Origin: Bacillota bacterium
GTDB taxonomy: Bacteria > Bacillota > UBA994 > PWPR01
Direction of reading: 5' to 3'
Length of the DNA: 45,162 bases
Assembly (NCBI GenBank): GCA_028280325.1
Contig: JANQLZ010000101.1
Location: 1-45,162, forward strand
Part shown: positions 42,497 through 45,162 of the stretch, piece by piece
Numbering within the stretch: position 1 is the stretch's first letter
How the letters are laid out: each line of letters begins with the position of its first letter
The notes under the pieces: generated by a model
Seen by the model: only the letters and a program-made list of their open reading frames with translations
What the model was told of the DNA's origin: nothing
Database searches by the model: none
Translations under genes and position numbers: made by a program

Positions 42497-43195
42497 TTAA
42501 TTGTTAAGCAGGGCCAGCTCAACGGCGGCAGCAGCGTGAATAGCAGTTGTATCAAAAACGGGCAGTACACTGTCTTCACTTTTTACTAAGAGAGGAATTT
42601 CTGTACAGCCCAAGATAACTCCTTGGGCCCCCTGTGCTGCCAAATTGCCAATTATTTGCAGAAACTTTGCTTTGGATTCCTGTTTTATAATCCCTAAACA
42701 GAGCTCAGTGTAAATAATATCATGCACTATCTGGCGCTCTGATGCTGGTGGAACAACAACACTAATATCAAAATTCTTTAATAATCGATCTTTATAAAAG
42801 CTACCTTCCATAGTAAAGCGAGTTCCTAATAGGCCGACAGTTTTAAATCCGTGGCTGGCAATGGCCTGCCCGGTAGCATCAGCAATATGCAGTACTGGCA
42901 GATCAACTTCACGCTCGATGTCCGGGACAAGCTTGTGCATGGTATTAGAAGCAATGATAATAAAATCTGCTCCGGCCAGCTGTAGCTGTTTAGCTGTTTT
43001 TATCAATGAACGGGCTGCTTCCGGCCATTGACCGGCACGCTGCAAAACCTCAATTTCCTCAAAGTCATATGAATATATCAATACATTACCTGAGTGCAAT
43101 CCCCCCAATTTTTGCTTGACCACCTGATTAATAAGGCGATAATATTCCGCCGTTGACTCCCAGCTCATACCCCCGATTATGCCAATTCTCCTCAT
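42497..43195 (-). CDS. Aspartate/glutamate racemase family protein
   Basis: About 232 residues: RIGIIGGMSWESTAEYY at the start, IIIASNTMHK in the middle and GVILGCTEIPLL near the C terminus. In aspartate racemase both motifs hold a Cys; here the first is absent (ASNTMH) and only the second is present, as in YgeA-like broad-specificity racemases. It would make D-amino acids in the cytosol. The ATG at 43195 (GGGGTG about 7 nt upstream) gives MRRIGIIGG, the usual start. Confidence 0.88.
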   Translation of the reverse strand: MRRIGIIGGMSWESTAEYYRLINQVVKQKLGGLHSGNVLIYSYDFEEIEVLQRAGQWPEAARSLIKTAKQLQLAGADFIIIASNTMHKLVPDIEREVDLPVLHIADATGQAIASHGFKTVGLLGTRFTMEGSFYKDRLLKNFDISVVVPPASERQIVHDIIYTELCLGIIKQESKAKFLQIIGNLAAQGAQGVILGCTEIPLLVKSEDSVLPVFDTTAIHAAAAVELALLNN

Positions 43196-43369
43196 TTCTA
43201 CACCCCACAATTTGTACAAGTATTATAATAATATTATGGCATAAGATTAAACATCATGTAAAACAATTGACTGAGCCAGCCAGAATCACATATCCAACTG
43301 CCGAACTGTTGTCCAAACATTGCCTTTACCCGATAATTGGATAAAATAAAATGAAAGGAGTAATGTACC

Positions 43370-43684
43370 ATTAAGAAAAATGTTGCTGGTCTGCTAATTA
43401 TCTTAACTGTTATTGCTGTTGTCGCTTTTGCTACCAATCCCAATAAGGATCATTTTAATACTTGGCTGGTTGAAAAAGTTAAGGAACAGGCCCTGGAAGA
43501 AAATCCTGGCACCTTTGAAGAAAGTATCAGCGATTTTATAGCTCAATACCTCGGGAAAAGTATAGTCAACTCTTCAACTACTCACTATGATTATAAGCTT
43601 TTTAGTATTTACAAAATAGATTTATTCGGCAGAGAAGTCACTTTTTTAGGAATTTTTAACACATTCTTGACGATTTCTGAGTGA
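43370..43684 (+). CDS. DUF4359-like small exported protein with ATT start
   Basis: A 104-residue frame that begins at ATT: (M)KKNVAGLLIILTVIAVVAFATNPNKDHFNTWL and so on, ending at 43684. It has a signal or membrane helix (about 4-21), then NP and an amphipathic acidic region, and GIFNTFLTI at the C terminus, as I recall for DUF4359. AAAGGAG lies 9 nt before the ATT, and an in-frame TAA lies directly after that site, so no upstream start is possible; no ATG, GTG or TTG occurs in the first 25 codons of the frame. AUU is a known rare start. A start-codon mutation or sequencing error is the alternative. Confidence 0.7.
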   Translation: MKKNVAGLLIILTVIAVVAFATNPNKDHFNTWLVEKVKEQALEENPGTFEESISDFIAQYLGKSIVNSSTTHYDYKLFSIYKIDLFGREVTFLGIFNTFLTISE

Positions 43685-43701
43685 TCTCTTCATTGCAAAA
43701 C

Positions 43702-43726
43702 ACTAAGCTGGTTGAAAGTGCTTAGT
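43702..43726. terminator. Hairpin after the DUF4359-like gene
   Basis: ACTAAGC / GCTTAGT form a 7-bp stem with an 11-nt loop, 20 nt after the stop. No T-run. Confidence 0.4.
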
Positions 43727-43742
43727 ACCCCCACAATCATTA

Positions 43743-43771
43743 GAGCTCGCTTCATAGTTTGTAGCGAGCTC
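43743..43771. terminator. Hairpin between convergent genes
   Basis: A perfect 9-bp stem GAGCTCGCT / AGCGAGCTC with an 11-nt loop sits 28 nt from the stop of the minus-strand LytM-like gene. No clear T-run. Confidence 0.45.
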
Positions 43772-43798
43772 CAGACCATATTATAAAATTGAATGCCC

Positions 43799-44398
43799 TT
43801 ATCCAGGCTCAAGCCTGTTGACAATTCTATTGATCATTTCCCAGAAAATCCAGCTGGGAATTGAACACAGCAGATTATTTTTCCAGCGGTCAGGCTCACT
43901 GACCAGCCCTTTTTCATGCAAATTGGCCAAGGCTTTATCCCCTAAATCCAACCGCCAATCTGTTGATCGCTTTAGATACCTGACCGGGTCGACTGAATTC
44001 TTAAATTTTCCATTATTACTGTGCCAGAACCCAGGTTCATAAAAGCTGCCAGTCCTGATTTCTAAATATAAACCAGGCTTAAAATGATAACCTGCCAGCC
44101 CTGAAATTGCAATTATGTCTCCCTGTTTTACCTCATCTTTGCTGATAACTTCTACAGAATACAGGTTAGCATAAACTGAGCAAAAGCCCTGGTGCTGAAG
44201 AACAAGATACCTGCCATAGCTGGCATCATTTTCAACCTCAACAACCGTGCCATCGGCAACTGCATATACCTGTGAAAAAACCGGACATTTAAACATAACG
44301 CCGTCAGAAACACGGTTACCAATAACCTGTGGGCCGAAAGGAACACTAATATCTCTGGATTTACATGGATAGATTATACTTATCGTTTTTTTTGCTAT
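43799..44398 (-). CDS. Degenerate LytM (M23-like) protein with ATA start
   Basis: 199 residues if read from ATA at 44398: (M)AKKTISIIYPCKSRDISVPFGPQVIGNRVSDGV, then VYAVADGTVVEVENDASYGRYLVLQHQG and so on, a LytM fold. The metal site is broken: the usual HxGxD is RVSDGVMF and HLHxE is GLYLEI; only the middle His (LQHQG) stays. So it is probably non-catalytic, like EnvC/NlpD activators. The C-terminal ~55 residues (ALANLHEKGLVSEPDRWK) look like a small helical domain. GGAGGTG precedes the ATA, and an in-frame TGA lies just upstream of that site; the first ATG (44296) would cut into the fold. So the start is probably AUA. Confidence 0.7.
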   Translation of the reverse strand: MAKKTISIIYPCKSRDISVPFGPQVIGNRVSDGVMFKCPVFSQVYAVADGTVVEVENDASYGRYLVLQHQGFCSVYANLYSVEVISKDEVKQGDIIAISGLAGYHFKPGLYLEIRTGSFYEPGFWHSNNGKFKNSVDPVRYLKRSTDWRLDLGDKALANLHEKGLVSEPDRWKNNLLCSIPSWIFWEMINRIVNRLEPG

Positions 44399-44574
44399 TG
44401 TAAGTTCACCTCCTCACCGCTGGGGCTGTCTATTAATTTAACATATGCACCTGGTTTAGCTAAGATTCGTTGCTCGTGAAGAAGCAGGTCAAGTAAATGA
44501 TATTAAAATATATTTGGGACATCTTTCAGTGCTTAATCATAATATATGATAGACAAGCCAAAGGGGGTGTTGAG

Positions 44575-44853
44575 ATGAGTAGATGTTCTAGAAGACGCTG
44601 CAGAAGAAGGCGAAGGAGAAGATTCTGTCGACGACAAAATATAATTGTTACTGTTTTTTGTGGCCGACGACGCCGTAGTGATGATATCGATGATATCGAT
44701 GACGAAGTAGACTGTTGTTGCCGTAACCGATGGAGAAGATTAAGAAGGTTTACCCGTGGCAGAGGCCAGAATATTATAGTAACCGTATTTTGTGGTAGAC
44801 GCCGCCGCCGTAATAATAACAATACAGCCACTGAGGAGGCCATCGCTGAATAA
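44575..44853 (+). CDS. Arg-rich, Cys-containing duplicated small protein
   Basis: 92 residues, about one third Arg (30) and eight Cys. Two units share QNIIVTVFCGRRRR (around 21-34 and 64-77), each after an Arg-rich stretch; they are joined by an acidic linker (SDDIDDIDDEVD) and CCC. The tail is NNNNTATEEAIAE. AAAGGGGGTG precedes the ATG. I do not recognise the family. The make-up recalls spore-coat or DNA-binding basic proteins. Upstream, GGACAT, then 17 nt, then CATAATATA, resembles a late sporulation sigma-K promoter. It ends before a terminator at 44919. Confidence 0.65.
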   Translation: MSRCSRRRCRRRRRRRFCRRQNIIVTVFCGRRRRSDDIDDIDDEVDCCCRNRWRRLRRFTRGRGQNIIVTVFCGRRRRRNNNNTATEEAIAE

Positions 44854-44918
44854 AATATGCTTTCAGGCGCACAATAAAAAACGTCTTAAATAGAATAAAT
44901 TTGTAACAAATAAGCATA

Positions 44919-44968
44919 TGGTGTAATCCTCTGGAGGCGTAATTTAAGAGGGCTACACCATAAGTTTT
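44919..44968. terminator. Terminator after the Arg-rich gene
   Basis: TATGGTGTA / TACACCATA pair, with an inner CCTCT/AGAGG, followed by GTTTTTA on the plus strand. Confidence 0.65.
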
Positions 44969-45032
44969 TAAAATAGTGAACATATACCCTCAAACTTCAG
45001 TCTAATAACTAAAAAGAAAGGAGTAAGTTGAC

Positions 45033-45162
45033 CTGTTCGAGAGTACTGAAAAACACTCTAAACAAATTTTAAAGAATAATGCACCAAAAAAAGAACTGAC
45101 TTTAATACCATTTTCAGTGAGGAAAATGACTACTTATTGGAGGTTGTTGAAAATGTTTGCTG
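45033..45162 (+). CDS. Partial reading frame at the right edge, unknown
   Basis: An open frame of 43 codons to the window end (LFESTEKHSKQILKNNAPKK and on to RLLKMFA). AAAGGAG lies at 45017-45023, with an in-frame TAA just after it; the first usable codon at the right distance is CTG (45033), 9 nt away, as in the DUF4359-like gene. Internal ATGs at 45127 and 45153 are alternatives. Its last bases resemble the end of the repeats at 23.7 and 23.9 kb. No family recognised. Confidence 0.35.
   Translation, partial: MFESTEKHSKQILKNNAPKKELTLIPFSVRKMTTYWRLLKMFA

Noticed and set aside
43799-44296. LytM-like gene starting at the ATG at 44296
   Set aside because: That ATG lies within the fold and lacks a ribosome site, while 34 upstream codons continue the family pattern up to a GGAGG site.
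44526-44843. 105-codon minus-strand frame over the Arg-rich gene
   Set aside because: It is the antisense of Arg codons giving Leu-rich text; the plus-strand frame has the good ribosome site and an internal protein repeat.

Overview
The window looks like chromosome from an anaerobic, AT-rich Bacillota (Clostridia-type) bacterium. The reasons are the rubredoxin / reverse rubrerythrin / PerR-type redox block, strong GGAGG ribosome sites, sigma-A promoters with 17-nt spacers, a probable selenoprotein, and short-form HisG with HisZ. I see no rRNA, tRNA, CRISPR array, phage module or intact transposase. Most genes read on the minus strand.

Layout. 1-5.6 kb: two conserved hairpins, cinA, an unassigned plus-strand structured RNA (about 1607-1839) with its own promoter and terminator, a patatin-like lipase, a PHP phosphoesterase, and an autoregulated marR-DUF6544 pair. 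5.7-8.6 kb: a redox island with a C_GCAxxG_C_C protein whose first conserved Cys is an in-frame TGA (probable selenocysteine), divergent from three tandem near-identical rubredoxin-like genes that kept only two of four iron cysteines. A decayed fourth copy, a true rubredoxin, a structured leader, a reverse rubrerythrin and a PerR-like regulator follow. 8.65-15.3 kb and 24.2-29.7 kb: two paralogous MacAB-type export operons, each with two different TolC-like proteins that seem to lack the outer-membrane barrel strands. Between them lie a flavodoxin, an S9 peptidase, an AbgB-like amidohydrolase, two tandem amidohydrolases, a divergent diaminopropionate ammonia-lyase and a repeat cluster. 30-35.2 kb: an operon of a small PHP phosphoesterase, an FbpABC/PhnSTU-like transporter and a CPBP protease. 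35.3-42.3 kb: a nine-gene histidine operon (ZGDCBHAF-IE) in which every junction overlaps. 42.5-45.2 kb: an Asp/Glu racemase, a DUF4359-like gene and a degenerate LytM gene that both lack any usual start codon, an Arg-rich duplicated small protein, and a partial reading frame.

How they fit together: the redox island is a peroxide/oxygen defence set, with PerR-like operators near its promoters. The two export operons move an unknown substrate through MacB, HlyD-type adaptors and paired helical TolC-like tubes. The hydrolases suggest use of peptides and amino acids. The most novel features are the selenoprotein with the two-cysteine rubredoxin array, the barrel-less paired TolC operons, the two unassigned RNAs, a hairpin family with a conserved upper stem and changing but paired lower stems, and a group of genes without AUG/GUG/UUG starts at the right end.
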